Below are positions 18,474 through 27,212 of a stretch of DNA of 64,000 nucleotides, piece by piece. The stretch comes from Pseudomonas cedrina subsp. cedrina (GTDB taxonomy: Bacteria; Pseudomonadota; Gammaproteobacteria; Pseudomonadales; Pseudomonadaceae), in contig NZ_MNPW01000002.1 in the NCBI RefSeq assembly GCF_001983175.1, positions 62,001 to 126,000 on the forward strand, in the 5' to 3' direction. Within the stretch, counting starts at the first letter, position 1, and the number at the start of each line of letters is the position of its first letter. The notes beneath the pieces are model-generated. The model was given only the letters and a program-made list of their open reading frames with translations. It searched no databases and was not told where the DNA came from. The position numbers and the translations under genes were made by a program.

Positions 18474-20108
18474 TCAGGCCAGCAGGTCCTGCAGTGTGGC
18501 CAGGTTGTCGGCTTCTTCCACAGACTTATCCTGGCGCCAGCGCAACATCCGCGGAAACCGCACCGCAATCCCGCTCTTGTGCCGCTTGGACAGTGCAATT
18601 CCCTCAAAGCCCAACTCAAACACCATGCTCGGCGTCACGCTGCTCACCGGGCCGAATTTTTCAACCGTGGTCTTGCGCACAATGGCATCGACCTTGCGCA
18701 TCTCTTCGTCGGTCAGCCCTGAATACGCCTTTGCGAACGGCACCAAGGTGCGTTCGCTGCCGGGTGGGCCGTCCCACACCGCGAAGGTGTAGTCGCTGTA
18801 GAGACTGGCGCGTCGGCCGTGGCCGCGTTGGGCGTAGATCAGCACCGCGTCGACGCTGAACGGGTCGACTTTCCACTTCCACCACAGGCCCATGTCCTTG
18901 GTGCGACCCACACCATAGAGACCCTTGCGGTCCTTGATCATCATGCCTTCCACGCCAAGGCTGCGTGAGGCTTCGCGTTGTTCGGCCAGGTCCTGCCAGC
19001 TGCCGCCCGTCAGCAAGGGTGATTCGCGCAACACGGGCTGGTTGCACTGGTCGATCACCTGTTCCAGTTGCGTGCGGCGTTCAGCCTGGGTGTGGTTGCG
19101 CCAATCATCATTGGCATACTCCAGTAAGTCGTACGCCAGGACTGCGACGGGGGCATCCTCAAGCACTTTTTTGCTCAGGGTCTTGCGGCCAATCCGCTGT
19201 TGCAGCAGTGCGAAAGGTTGCACCGCGTCTTTCCACACGACGATCTCCCCGTCGATCACGGTGCCGTCGGGCAACCCACTCACCAGGCTGTGAAGTTCGG
19301 GGAAGCGCTCCGTCACCAATTCTTCGCCCCGGGACCAGACCCACAGGCGGCCTTCACGTTTGACCAGTTGCGCGCGGATGCCATCGTACTTCCATTCCAC
19401 CTGCCAATCCGTGGGAGGGCCGAGCAGCGTGTCGAATTGCTCCACGGGTTGCGCCAACCCATGCGCAAGAAAAAACGGATAAGGCTGCCCGCCCCGTTGC
19501 GCATGTTCGTCGGATGATTCGGCGGCGATCAGCTTCAGGTAGCCTTCAGACGTAGGACGGTTGGACAGGTCGGTGTAGCCCACCAACCGCTGTGCCACGC
19601 GCTTGCTGTCCAGGCCAGCCATCGCAGCCAGCGCGCGGGTGACCAACAGCTTGGACACACCGACGCGGAAACTGCCGGTGATCAACTTGATGCACACCAT
19701 CAGGCTGGGCTGGTCCAGTTGCGCCCACAGCGCGGGTAGACGTTCAGCCAACTCCAGGGGAGGCAGGCCACGCAGGGGCAGGAGTTTTTCTTCCAGCCAC
19801 ACCGCCAAGCCGTCCTGCGAGGTGTAGGTCGACTCCGGTAACAACAGGGAAATGGTCTCCGCCAAGTCCCCCACCGACTGGTAGCTTTCTTCGAACAGCC
19901 ACGGCTCGATGCCGGACGCTTCGGTAGCCATGTCCCGCAGCAGACGCGTCGGCACCAATTGCCGAGGCCGACCGCCGGACAAGAAATACACGGCCCACGC
20001 GGCATCGTCCGGTGCCGCTTGCCGGAAGTAGGTCTGCAACGCGGCAAGCTTGGCGTTGCTGGAGGTGGTAGCGTCGAGGTTGGCGTAGAGTTCGGCAAAG
20101 GCCTTCAT
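18474..20108 (-). CDS. ATP-dependent DNA ligase of the ligase-associated repair cluster
   Basis: This 544-residue ligase seals nicks using ATP. An N-terminal DNA-binding domain precedes the nucleotidyltransferase motif I, VEWKYDGIR, with adenylated Lys240. Motif III-like (DGEIVVW), motif IV (EGMMIKD) and motif V (WWKWKVDP) follow, with an OB domain at the C-terminus. The start overlaps the stop of the exonuclease gene (ATGA). In P. putida the order Exo-Lig-Lhr-MPE is continuous; here the helicase does not follow and a REPIN lies 13 bases downstream. Confidence 0.94.
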   Translation of the reverse strand: MKAFAELYANLDATTSSNAKLAALQTYFRQAAPDDAAWAVYFLSGGRPRQLVPTRLLRDMATEASGIEPWLFEESYQSVGDLAETISLLLPESTYTSQDGLAVWLEEKLLPLRGLPPLELAERLPALWAQLDQPSLMVCIKLITGSFRVGVSKLLVTRALAAMAGLDSKRVAQRLVGYTDLSNRPTSEGYLKLIAAESSDEHAQRGGQPYPFFLAHGLAQPVEQFDTLLGPPTDWQVEWKYDGIRAQLVKREGRLWVWSRGEELVTERFPELHSLVSGLPDGTVIDGEIVVWKDAVQPFALLQQRIGRKTLSKKVLEDAPVAVLAYDLLEYANDDWRNHTQAERRTQLEQVIDQCNQPVLRESPLLTGGSWQDLAEQREASRSLGVEGMMIKDRKGLYGVGRTKDMGLWWKWKVDPFSVDAVLIYAQRGHGRRASLYSDYTFAVWDGPPGSERTLVPFAKAYSGLTDEEMRKVDAIVRKTTVEKFGPVSSVTPSMVFELGFEGIALSKRHKSGIAVRFPRMLRWRQDKSVEEADNLATLQDLLA

Positions 20109-21109
20109 GTGCTGGGTTCCTCTTCGTCATCGCCGTATTCGGTGACGAAGCCTTGGGCATCCAGGCCTTTTTCCCGCAGATGACGCACCAGAACGCCGAC
20201 AGAACCGTGGGTAACCATCACCCGTTCGGCGCCGGTTTGCTCGATGGCCCACAACAGGCCGGGCCAGTCGGCGTGGTCCGACAGCACAAAGCCCCGGTCC
20301 ACACCGCGCCGCCGCCGAGTGCCGCGCAGGCGCATCCAGCCGCTGGCGAACGCGTCGCTGTAGTCGCCGAAGCGCTTGATCCAACTGCTGCCGCCCGCGG
20401 ACGGCGGGGCGATGATCAAGGCTTGGCGCAACAGCGGGTCGGTCTTGTTGAAGTCGCCAGCATAGAGGGTTTCAGGGATGTAGACCCCTGCCTCGCGGTA
20501 CACCCGGTTCAACGGTTCGACCGCGCCGTGGCTGAGGATCGGGCCGATGCTGGCGTCGATGCCATGCAGGATGCGCTGGGCCTTGCCGAAGGAGTAACAG
20601 AACAACACGCTGGCTTTGCCTGCCGCGATATTCGCCTGCCACCATTCGTTGATCCCGGCGAAGATCTGCGCCTGGGGTTGCCAGCGATAGATCGGCAAGC
20701 CGAAGGTGGACTCGGTGATGAACGTGTGGCAACGCACCGGTTCGAACGGCGCGCAGGTGCCGTCGGGCTCCACCTTATAGTCGCCGGATGCGACCCAGAC
20801 TTCGCCCTTGTATTCCAGGCGCACCTGGGCCGAGCCGAGCACATGCCCGGCCGGGTGAAAACTCAAGGTCACGCCGTGATGAACCAATGGCTCGCCGTAG
20901 GCCAGGGTTTGCAGGTTGATGTCCTGGCCCAGGCGCGAACGCAGGATGCCTTCGCCCGGCGCGGCGGCGAGGTAATGCTCGTTGCCGGTGCGGGCGTGGT
21001 CGCCGTGGGCGTGAGTGATGACCGAACGTTCAACCGGGCGCCAGGGATCGATGTAGAAATCACCGGCGGGGCAGTAGAGGCCTTCGGGCCGGGCGATGAC
21101 AAGGTCCAT
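20105..21109 (-). CDS. Ligase-associated DNA damage response exonuclease
   Basis: This 334-residue metallo-beta-lactamase/beta-CASP nuclease is related to SNM1/Artemis proteins. The metal-binding motif THAHGDHART is at residues 33-42, further histidine in FHPAGHVLGS and the acidic motif in VASGDYK. A C-terminal SDHADW segment fits the beta-CASP region. It is the first gene of the Exo-Lig half of the repair cluster and is translationally coupled to the ligase. Upstream lies a composite repeat region that must also contain the promoter. Confidence 0.92.
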   Translation of the reverse strand: MDLVIARPEGLYCPAGDFYIDPWRPVERSVITHAHGDHARTGNEHYLAAAPGEGILRSRLGQDINLQTLAYGEPLVHHGVTLSFHPAGHVLGSAQVRLEYKGEVWVASGDYKVEPDGTCAPFEPVRCHTFITESTFGLPIYRWQPQAQIFAGINEWWQANIAAGKASVLFCYSFGKAQRILHGIDASIGPILSHGAVEPLNRVYREAGVYIPETLYAGDFNKTDPLLRQALIIAPPSAGGSSWIKRFGDYSDAFASGWMRLRGTRRRRGVDRGFVLSDHADWPGLLWAIEQTGAERVMVTHGSVGVLVRHLREKGLDAQGFVTEYGDDEEEPST

Positions 21110-21304
21110 GGGGTGACCGGGGCGGTGGGCTTGTTACTTATGAGGCGGGGGTGGGCGCGGAAGTTCTATTTGAATGCATGCAGGACACAGGTGGGAGCTG
21201 GCTTGCCTGCGATAGCCATAGGTATCTACACAACTGCTTGCTGTTGCTGTTGCTGTTGCTCTGGCTTTTGATCTTGATCTCAGGCGCCCCGTCAAACACG
21301 CTGG

Positions 21305-21411
21305 CCGAACGCAGGCTTGAATCCGTGGGTAACCCGGCAGGACGCCGGGTTAGCCGCCCCGCGCCATGGATGGCGCGTGGCGGCGGCCCACGGATTCAAG
21401 CCTGCGTTCGG
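21305..21411. repeat. Structured inverted repeat inside the mobile element
   Basis: A perfect 25-bp inverted repeat (21305-21329 with 21387-21411, beginning CCGAACGCAGGCTTGAATCC) encloses two smaller hairpins, AACCCGGC/GCCGGGTT (21331-21351) and GCGCCA/TGGCGC (21361-21376). The result would be a three-way or cruciform junction in DNA or RNA. I recognise this as a repeat common in Pseudomonas genomes but know no function for it. Confidence 0.75.
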
Positions 21412-21579
21412 GCACACCGAGCCTAAGCGAGGTGCCGAGTGTTGGGGCAAGAGCGTTTTGCTTACTTTTGCGCTTTTCAAAAGTGAGCCGCCGTAAGGGC
21501 GGAACCAATAGCAGTCGTTACCGCAGAAATGGATATGTACTCGGTCAGATCCAAAAAAATAGTCGCCTGACAGACTGCC

Positions 21580-21602
21580 ATCGCAGGCAAGCCAGCTCCC
21601 AC
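21580..21602. repeat. Solo REP inside the mobile element
   Basis: A single REP arm in reverse orientation (ATCGCAGGCAAGCCAGCTCC, then CAC) with no partner on its left inside the element. It shows that REP sequences have been captured within the element as well as serving as its target. Confidence 0.8.
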
Positions 21603-21758
21603 ATTTGGACCGGGATCGACATAAGAAATCGGTCGGCCCGAAGACCGCCACGGAAGATTTTTCAGCCTGAAAGATGTGTAGATACCTATGCTGCGATAGC
21701 GGTGTATCAGTGCCAAAGATGCAAGCTGACCCACCGCTTTCGCAGCTAGGGGGAACCG

Positions 21759-24200
21759 TTACTTGCCGGGCGTCAGCGTCAACCGAGCCTTGCCATACAC
21801 CTTCTCAAAGTTCTGCGGCTGCATCGGGAAGCTCAGGTATTGCGCCTTGAGCGACGGGTCGATGCCATTGGCATAGTTCGGGCTGGCAGGGTTGCCGGAC
21901 TGGCCGATGCCACCCTGGCCCATCATCGGTTCCACCTGGCCGAAGTCGACAATCATGCGCAGCGCCGGTACCTGGCTGGTGTTGAAGTCCTGGCCCCAGC
22001 GGTACGGTGCCGGGTTCAAGGTGTTGTGATCACCGCCCGACGCCATCGGGCCGCGAATCACCTGGCCATCGGCGCTTTTCCAGGTGGTCATGTGCAATTT
22101 GCCCCACTGCCAGGCTTTGTGATCGGCACCCAGTTGGCTGTCCCCGGCGCTCATTGCGGCGGCCAGGCTGCGGGCGAGGATCGCCGGTTTGTCTTCTTTC
22201 AGCGGGGTGCGCACATCGTCCCAGAACGGGCTGTCTTCACGGCCCAGCAAGTGGTCGGCCTGGGCGGCGTAGGACAGGCCGGCGTTGCTGACAAACGCTT
22301 TCCAGCTCGCGCTGTTTTCCGGGCCCAGTTCGTCGAGGAAGGTCTGCCGGGTGCTTTCCAGCAGGAACAGTTCGTAGATTGCGGCGTCGGCGGAGGTTGC
22401 CGACAGCCGGCCGTCGAAGGCCATCAGGCGATTCAGCGCTTCGCGCGCCTTGGCCTGCTCGGCAGACGGCAGCGCGTCGATCGCCTGTTTCAGCGGCTGG
22501 GCCATGCCCGGTGCCTGGAACATGGTCTTGAGCTTGGCGGCGAAGGGGGTGGTCTGGTCGTATTGCATGGCGATCATGCTGCGGCTGTCATGCTTGCCGG
22601 CATTGGCCAGTTGCGCCAGGCGCTCGCTGCGCTCCGGCGCATCCCAGGAATTGGATAACTGCATGCCGTAGCCACGTGGCGCGGTGCGTTGGTTGGCGGT
22701 GCCGATCCAGCCTTGGGCCGGGTCCTGGTCATAGGGGTGCAGCATTGCGTCGGCGTAACCGTCCCAGTCAAAGCGCGTGTCCCAACCCGGCGATGGCAGC
22801 AAGCCTTCGCCTTCGCGGCGGTTGGGGAAACGGCCGGTGACTTGCCAGCCAATGTTGCTGGCGTCGGCGAATATCATGTTCAGCGCTATGGCGCGAATCT
22901 CGCGGGTCGCGTCCGAGGCCTTGGCGACGTTTTGCGCGCGGGACAGGTCGAAGAACGCATCCAGGCTCTTGTCGTCTTTGAGGTCGGCGGTCTGCAGGGC
23001 CAGGCCCAGGCCGGTGGTCAGTGCCTGGCTGCTGTTGAGCAGGGCACCATGACGGGTTTCGTACACCACTTCACGAATGGAGCGCTGGCCCTTGATGAAG
23101 AAGGTCTCGTTACGTACGCCCGCAGGGAGCCATTTGCCGTTGTTTTCGTAGTACAACGCGCTGCCCTGGCGCCTGACTTTTTCCAGGAACAGGTCCTGGG
23201 TATCGCCCTTGACCGCGCTCATGCTCCACGCGACTTTGCCGTTGAAGCCCGAAAGCAGGGTCGGCAGGCCGGCAATCGAGGCGCCGACGGCCTGGTACTT
23301 CGGTGCACGGATTTGCACATAGCTCCAGGGCGACGGTGCCAGCGGCTGGGCGGCGAGGTCGCCAGCCAACAGGCTTTTACCGCTGCGGCTGCGTTGCGGG
23401 CCAATCGCCCAGTTGTTCGACGTGGTCACAGCCAGCGCGTTGAGGCTGCCCAGTTGCTGGCTGACCGCGTCCAGCCCGGCCAGGCCGGTGACCTGGCCGA
23501 GGTTCACGCCCTTGAGTTTCTCGGCCTCGGCCACGGGGATCGGTTCATCCGGCGCGCTGGGCGTGAGCCAGGCGAGTTTGTCGCTGCCGACTTTCTGTGC
23601 CAGCACCAGGGAGGCTATTTCTTCCTGCAGGTTGGCCGATTCGCTGAAATTCAGCAGGCAGAACAGCAGTGCCGAATCTTCTGGCTTCCAGTATTCGGGC
23701 TTGTAGCCGGTCTGGGCCAGGTCCGGCGGCAGCTTGTCGCGGTAGCGGAACAGGTAGGCGTTGACGCCACGGGCATACACTTCAAAGAAGCGCTTGAGGC
23801 GCGGGCTCGATGCGTTATACAGCTCGCCGGCGCTTTTTTTCAGGTTGACCGCGCGCATGAACCGGTCGACGTCCAGCACTTCAGGGCCAGACATTTCCGC
23901 CAGGCGGCCCTGGGCCAAGAGGCGCAGGGTGACCATCTGGGTGATGCGATCACTGGCGTGCACATAACCGAGGCTGAACAACGCGTCATGGAAGGTGTTG
24001 CTTTCGATCAGCGGCATGCCTTGGGCATTGCGTCGCACGGAAACATTCTGTGCCAGGCCCTTGATCGGCTGCACGCCGGCAATCGGCGGCAGGGTGTCCT
24101 GGGTGCTCTGGAGCTGGCAACCGGCCAGGCTTAACGCACTGGCCACTGCCGCGGCTACGCCGAACCGGGGAAGAAAACGTGAGAGGGCTGGCGAGGCCAT
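21759..24200 (-). CDS. quiP: QuiP-type acyl-homoserine lactone/penicillin acylase
   Basis: This 813-residue Ntn-hydrolase of the penicillin acylase family is made as a proprotein and cleaved before the nucleophile Ser in [10 protein letters not shown] (about residue 266), giving alpha and beta chains. The spacer and the [13 protein letters not shown] region are typical. Homologues such as QuiP of P. aeruginosa degrade long-chain acyl-homoserine lactones. The N-terminus has a signal peptide with a lipobox-like SLAGC, so it may be membrane anchored. No LuxI/LuxR genes are in the window, so the quorum-quenching role rests on family membership. Confidence 0.87.
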   Translation of the reverse strand: MASPALSRFLPRFGVAAAVASALSLAGCQLQSTQDTLPPIAGVQPIKGLAQNVSVRRNAQGMPLIESNTFHDALFSLGYVHASDRITQMVTLRLLAQGRLAEMSGPEVLDVDRFMRAVNLKKSAGELYNASSPRLKRFFEVYARGVNAYLFRYRDKLPPDLAQTGYKPEYWKPEDSALLFCLLNFSESANLQEEIASLVLAQKVGSDKLAWLTPSAPDEPIPVAEAEKLKGVNLGQVTGLAGLDAVSQQLGSLNALAVTTSNNWAIGPQRSRSGKSLLAGDLAAQPLAPSPWSYVQIRAPKYQAVGASIAGLPTLLSGFNGKVAWSMSAVKGDTQDLFLEKVRRQGSALYYENNGKWLPAGVRNETFFIKGQRSIREVVYETRHGALLNSSQALTTGLGLALQTADLKDDKSLDAFFDLSRAQNVAKASDATREIRAIALNMIFADASNIGWQVTGRFPNRREGEGLLPSPGWDTRFDWDGYADAMLHPYDQDPAQGWIGTANQRTAPRGYGMQLSNSWDAPERSERLAQLANAGKHDSRSMIAMQYDQTTPFAAKLKTMFQAPGMAQPLKQAIDALPSAEQAKAREALNRLMAFDGRLSATSADAAIYELFLLESTRQTFLDELGPENSASWKAFVSNAGLSYAAQADHLLGREDSPFWDDVRTPLKEDKPAILARSLAAAMSAGDSQLGADHKAWQWGKLHMTTWKSADGQVIRGPMASGGDHNTLNPAPYRWGQDFNTSQVPALRMIVDFGQVEPMMGQGGIGQSGNPASPNYANGIDPSLKAQYLSFPMQPQNFEKVYGKARLTLTPGK

Positions 24201-24318
24201 GGCAAAGCTCCTGCGGGGGTGGCGTCAGTAAAGGCGCTACGTTAGTGAGCGCGGCGAAACGACGCAAGCGGGAGTTTTGGCAATTGCATGAGAACTTGAA
24301 ACAGACACTGATCAATGT

Positions 24319-24403
24319 GGGAGCTGGCTTGCCTGCGATGGCGGCGGTTCAGTAACTGATGGGCTAACTGGCAGGACGCTATCGCAGGCAAGCCAGCTCC
24401 CAC
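24319..24403. repeat. REPIN (paired REP palindromes)
   Basis: GTGGGAGCTGGCTTGCC and its inverse flank about 35 variable bases, located between the acylase promoter side and the SEC-C gene stop codon. It is the only recognisable content of this intergenic interval besides the likely acylase promoter. Confidence 0.9.
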
Positions 24404-24422
24404 ACTGACCGCATTCAAGAGG

Positions 24423-24635
24423 TTACGCCCCGTGGCACTTCTTGAATTTCTTCTCGCTGCCGCACGGGCAAGGGTCGTTGCGACCCACGTCCTTCAGGGC
24501 GTTGCGCACCGGCTCCTGGTGAGCGTGGCCGCAGTTCGGGCCGTGGACATGGCCGTGCTCGTGGTCGTGGCTGTGATCATGGTGATCGTGATCGTGGTTG
24601 CAGTCAGGACCATGGACATGGGGTTGCTGAGTCAT
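24423..24635 (-). CDS. Histidine-rich SEC-C motif protein
   Basis: This 70-residue protein has two parts. The N-terminal 40 residues are very rich in His and Asp (repeated HDHDH/HSHDHEH blocks bounded by HGPDC and HGPNC). The C-terminus is a SEC-C zinc motif, [14 protein letters not shown]. Both halves should bind divalent metal, the first perhaps nickel or zinc, but a metal store or chaperone role is inference. Its start overlaps the LEA-type lipoprotein stop (ATGA), so the two are co-translated. The next gene also encodes SEC-C motifs. Confidence 0.88.
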   Translation of the reverse strand: MTQQPHVHGPDCNHDHDHHDHSHDHEHGHVHGPNCGHAHQEPVRNALKDVGRNDPCPCGSEKKFKKCHGA

Positions 24636-25114
24636 CGATGTCGCTCCGGAATAAAATCGCCGGGGATTATCTCGCCATTGTGGTTCACCTGCACGTCATA
24701 ACCGATGAATAATCCGGTTTTCAGTTCACCTTCCAGGCGATACGGCACAGGCTGGTCGGGATTTTTCAGCATCCGCACCACATCACGGATCTGCGGCCAG
24801 AGGTTGGTGCGCACCGAAACCCGAAAGAACTTATGGCCGCGCGGCGGCACGGTCAGCCACTCGTCGGACTCGCCCTCGGTCAACACGAAATCGCCCAGGG
24901 AGACCTTGTAGATCAGGCCGCGCACGGTCAGGTCGGCGTCGTCGCGGTTGTCCACGCGAAAGTAGAGCTTGAACTTCTGTTCCAGCAACTTGGCGCGCAC
25001 CACTTCGACCTTCACCAGGGAGACATGGGGCGGTGGCGAATCGTCCTCGAACCACGACGTGCAGCCGGTCAGGCCAAGGGTTAACGCCAGCATCAAGCTG
25101 TACATCCGGAGCAT
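24632..25114 (-). CDS. LEA type 2 (WHy domain) lipoprotein
   Basis: This 160-residue protein has a lipoprotein signal ([10 protein letters not shown], Cys18) followed by one LEA14/WHy beta-sandwich domain, visible in [20 protein letters not shown] and the DNRDD turn. WHy domains occur in desiccation and hypersensitive-response proteins; bacterial members are poorly characterised. It is co-translated with the His-rich SEC-C protein. Anchoring to the outer or inner membrane is likely; residue +2 is Thr, favouring outer membrane sorting. Confidence 0.82.
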   Translation of the reverse strand: MLRMYSLMLALTLGLTGCTSWFEDDSPPPHVSLVKVEVVRAKLLEQKFKLYFRVDNRDDADLTVRGLIYKVSLGDFVLTEGESDEWLTVPPRGHKFFRVSVRTNLWPQIRDVVRMLKNPDQPVPYRLEGELKTGLFIGYDVQVNHNGEIIPGDFIPERHR

Positions 25115-25132
25115 GGCGTCAGTCCTGAGGGG

Positions 25133-25603
25133 TTAGAGGTAGCTGGAACAACACTTCTTGAATTTCTGCCCACTGCCGCACAAGCAGGCATCGTTGCGCC
25201 CGGCCTTCACTTCCACCGTCGGATCGATGAAGTACCAGCGCCCGTCATTCTGTACGAAAGACGAGCGTTCGCGGTGGCTATGTTCGCCGGTCGCGTCATG
25301 CCAGCGCGCGGTGAAGGTCACGAAGGCGTGTTCGGGCTGGCCGCCGAACACTTCGGAGCTTTCCACTTCAAGGCCGAGCCAGGTGCTCTGCGCGCTCCAG
25401 GCTCCGATGGCGTTGCGATCCAGGCCGGCTTGTTGCGCCGGTAGCGTCGTGGCGACCAGATAGTCCACCAGGCCCAGCACGTAGGCGCTGTAGCGTGAAC
25501 GCATCAGCGCGGCGGCGCAGGGGGCCGGGTGCCCGGCGTGATAATGGCCGCAGCAGGCATCCAGCAGGTTGCCACTGCCGCAGGGACAAATGGATGTACT
25601 CAT
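25133..25603 (-). CDS. YchJ family SEC-C protein
   Basis: This 156-residue protein starts at ATG 25603. An N-terminal SEC-C motif [17 protein letters not shown] and a C-terminal one, [13 protein letters not shown], flank a small alpha+beta (NTF2-like) domain beginning SRYSAYVLG. This is the complete YchJ layout. The family's function is unknown; the SEC-C motif binds zinc and often mediates protein or ribosome contact. Four bases separate it from the upstream gene's stop codon, so both are in one operon. Confidence 0.9.
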   Translation of the reverse strand: MSTSICPCGSGNLLDACCGHYHAGHPAPCAAALMRSRYSAYVLGLVDYLVATTLPAQQAGLDRNAIGAWSAQSTWLGLEVESSEVFGGQPEHAFVTFTARWHDATGEHSHRERSSFVQNDGRWYFIDPTVEVKAGRNDACLCGSGQKFKKCCSSYL

Positions 25604-25607
25604 TGGG

Positions 25608-26105
25608 TTACCACCAGTACTTTCCGAAATTTTCCGGGTTGGCCCAGAAGCGGGCGTTGAGCCAGTCCGGCACCTGTTTATAGTCAAGCAGATCATAGGT
25701 AAACAACGTCAGAACCTGCTCATCACGCTGGAAACGTTCGCCGGCCTGCAAGGCCAGGGAGAAAAAGTCAGTGTCTTTCCAGTCGCAGGCGGCCAGGTCC
25801 ACCAGCACCGCGATGCGGCTGGCATTGAGGTTGCGGATGCCCCCAAGCAGCGTCAAGCCTTGCGGTTTTGACAGGTGCTCCAGGCAGTCGACCACCAGCG
25901 CCAGGTCAAACCGTTGCGCGGCAAGCGCTGCCGGCAACGCGCCCGGCGCCGCGACCGATACTTGGGTATCCGGGTGGGCTTGTTGAAAAGCCTCCAGCGC
26001 CGGGAACTGGCTGGCACCCAACAGCAACAGGCGTTTTGGCCGGTGCAGATCAAGCAAGGCTGCCAAGGCTTGCTGGGGTGTACGGGCAGAAATACCAGCG
26101 GTCAT
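25608..26105 (-). CDS. DUF6231-like protein, methyltransferase-fold
   Basis: The 165-residue product from ATG 26105 resembles a small Rossmann-fold domain: [13 protein letters not shown] near the N-terminus resembles a SAM-binding strand-loop, and [11 protein letters not shown] resembles motif II. The C-terminus ends in aromatic residues (NFGKYWW). I associate it with the Pseudomonas DUF6231 group but know no activity. It starts the operon with YchJ, LEA lipoprotein and SEC-C genes. An alternative start at 26120 adds five residues. Confidence 0.7.
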   Translation of the reverse strand: MTAGISARTPQQALAALLDLHRPKRLLLLGASQFPALEAFQQAHPDTQVSVAAPGALPAALAAQRFDLALVVDCLEHLSKPQGLTLLGGIRNLNASRIAVLVDLAACDWKDTDFFSLALQAGERFQRDEQVLTLFTYDLLDYKQVPDWLNARFWANPENFGKYWW

Positions 26106-26317
26106 CAGAGATCCTCGCATCAGGACCCAACAGACTAGCGCGGCTGAGCGTGCGGGCCTAGAGCCGGTGACTGCGAAAATCCTACAGGTTGCGCAGACCC
26201 GTCAGACAGAAGCCTTCCCTTTATTAACTTTTTTGATCCTTCACTGGCAAAGCGCCTGTGGAAGTCGTTACTGTGCGTCCAAAGAAAAAAATAGAAACTA
26301 AAAATTAGGGGAGCCCC

Positions 26318-27079
26318 ATGATGCGTAAGGTTTTACTGTTGGCCCTGCTGGTCAGCCCCGTTGTCCTGGCCCAGAGCGTCAGTGTCGAAACCAATTCGTT
26401 GATGCGCCTGCCCAGCAGCACCAGCGTGCTGCAACTGGAACGACTGGATGTGGCGGACTACGGCACCTTGCTGATTCCCGCCACCATCAGCCAGGTCACG
26501 GTGGATGAGCTGCATCTTGGGCGCGACGCGCGCATCGCCATTGTGCCCGGTAACACCGCGCTGCAATTGCAGGTACGTCATGCGCAGTTGGACCAGGGCA
26601 GCCAGATCACCTCGCGCGGCGCGCCCGGTACCCACGAAAAGCCGGCGAAGGCCGGGCGTGACCTGACCTTGCGCATCGATTCGCTGAACGCTGAAGAACT
26701 TTCCGTGGACGCCCGGGGTGGGGCCGGTGCCAAAGGTTACGCCGGGCTGGACGGCGCCAACGGCGAAGACCCGGGTTGTACCTGGGGCTCGGCGGGACGT
26801 GGTTTCAATGGCGACAACGGTGGCGATGGCCTGCCGGGGGCTGCGGGCGCGACCGTGCGGGTTGAATTGCCACGGGACTTCCCTGCGGGTCAGATCAAGG
26901 TTTGGGTTGACGGTGGGCCCGGCGGTTTGGCCGGTACTGCGGGCAAACCGGGCAAAGGCGGGCAATCCAAAGGCTGTGTCGTGTACCGCGCCGACGGCGG
27001 CGAGAAGGGCCGCCCAGGCTTGGAAGGGCAACCTGGACCGGCGGGGCCAGCGGGTTCCGTGACCATTCAGCGGCTTTGA
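26318..27079 (+). CDS. Secreted glycine-rich collagen-like protein
   Basis: The 253-residue product has a Sec signal peptide ending near VLAQS. The middle part is beta-rich without clear homology. From about residue 100 it becomes Gly-rich, with collagen-like tracts (GGAGAKGYAGLDGANGEDPG, GRPGLEGQPGPAGPAG) broken by non-collagen segments. Two cysteines (DPGC and SKGC) could form a disulfide. GGGGAG lies just upstream of two adjacent ATGs (26318 and 26321); the second has better spacing. It is monocistronic, and its promoter must lie in 26121-26317. The role is unknown; a surface or matrix structural protein is plausible. Confidence 0.75.
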   Translation: MMRKVLLLALLVSPVVLAQSVSVETNSLMRLPSSTSVLQLERLDVADYGTLLIPATISQVTVDELHLGRDARIAIVPGNTALQLQVRHAQLDQGSQITSRGAPGTHEKPAKAGRDLTLRIDSLNAEELSVDARGGAGAKGYAGLDGANGEDPGCTWGSAGRGFNGDNGGDGLPGAAGATVRVELPRDFPAGQIKVWVDGGPGGLAGTAGKPGKGGQSKGCVVYRADGGEKGRPGLEGQPGPAGPAGSVTIQRL

Positions 27080-27096
27080 GTCGCCTGGCCTGACGC

Positions 27097-27204
27097 CATC
27101 GCGGGCAAGCCCGGCTCCCACATTTGACCGCGTTCCAAAGGGCGTACGCGGTTAAATGTGGGAGCGGCGGTGCGACGATTCGACTTGCTCGCGAAAGCGG
27201 TGTC
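27097..27204. repeat. Divergent REP pair of the GCGGG type
   Basis: An inverted REP (CATCGCGGGCAAGCCCGGCTC) is followed after about 35 bases by GTGGGAGCGG, a 15-base insertion (CGGTGCGACGATTCG) and CTTGCTCGCGAAAGC. Both belong to a REP family different from the GTGGGAGCTGG copies elsewhere in the window. Confidence 0.75.
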
Positions 27205-27212
27205 CGGTCGCC

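Larger units (their letters stand above)
21217..21690. mobile_element. MITE-like element, copy 1 (474 bp)
   Basis: The left end CATAGGTATCTACACA (21217-21232) and right end TGTGTAGATACCTATG (21675-21690) are perfect 16-bp inverted repeats. The element is flanked by a perfect 10-bp direct repeat, CTGCGATAGC (21207-21216 and 21691-21700), a target duplication within a REPIN. It has no convincing gene. It holds a large cruciform-forming repeat and a solo REP. The right end shares AGATTTTTCAGCCT plus the terminus with the element at 60422-60616. It is presumably moved in trans by an unknown transposase. Confidence 0.8.
21191..21748. repeat. REPIN interrupted by a mobile element
   Basis: The left REP arm (GTGGGAGCTGGCTTGCCTGC) starts at 21191 and runs to 21216. 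The REPIN then resumes at 21691 with a repeated CTGCGATAGC and continues GGTGTATCAG to a degenerate right arm near 21740. Removing 21217-21690 plus one copy of the 10-bp repeat restores a normal REPIN spacing, as in the intact copy at 39529-39631. Confidence 0.8.

Noticed and set aside
21235..21262. Short CTGTTG tandem repeat, possible CRISPR or VNTR
   Set aside because: Only three to four 6-bp units with no spacers; better seen as part of the mobile element interior.
21151..21734. Several short frames inside the repeat region, including Leu-rich and Gly-rich ones
   Set aside because: They translate palindromic repeats and REP sequence. No ribosome sites were seen, and the same repeat occurs as non-coding DNA.
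22689..24134. Plus-strand frame opposite the acylase gene
   Set aside because: No domain and full overlap with a convincing Ntn-hydrolase.
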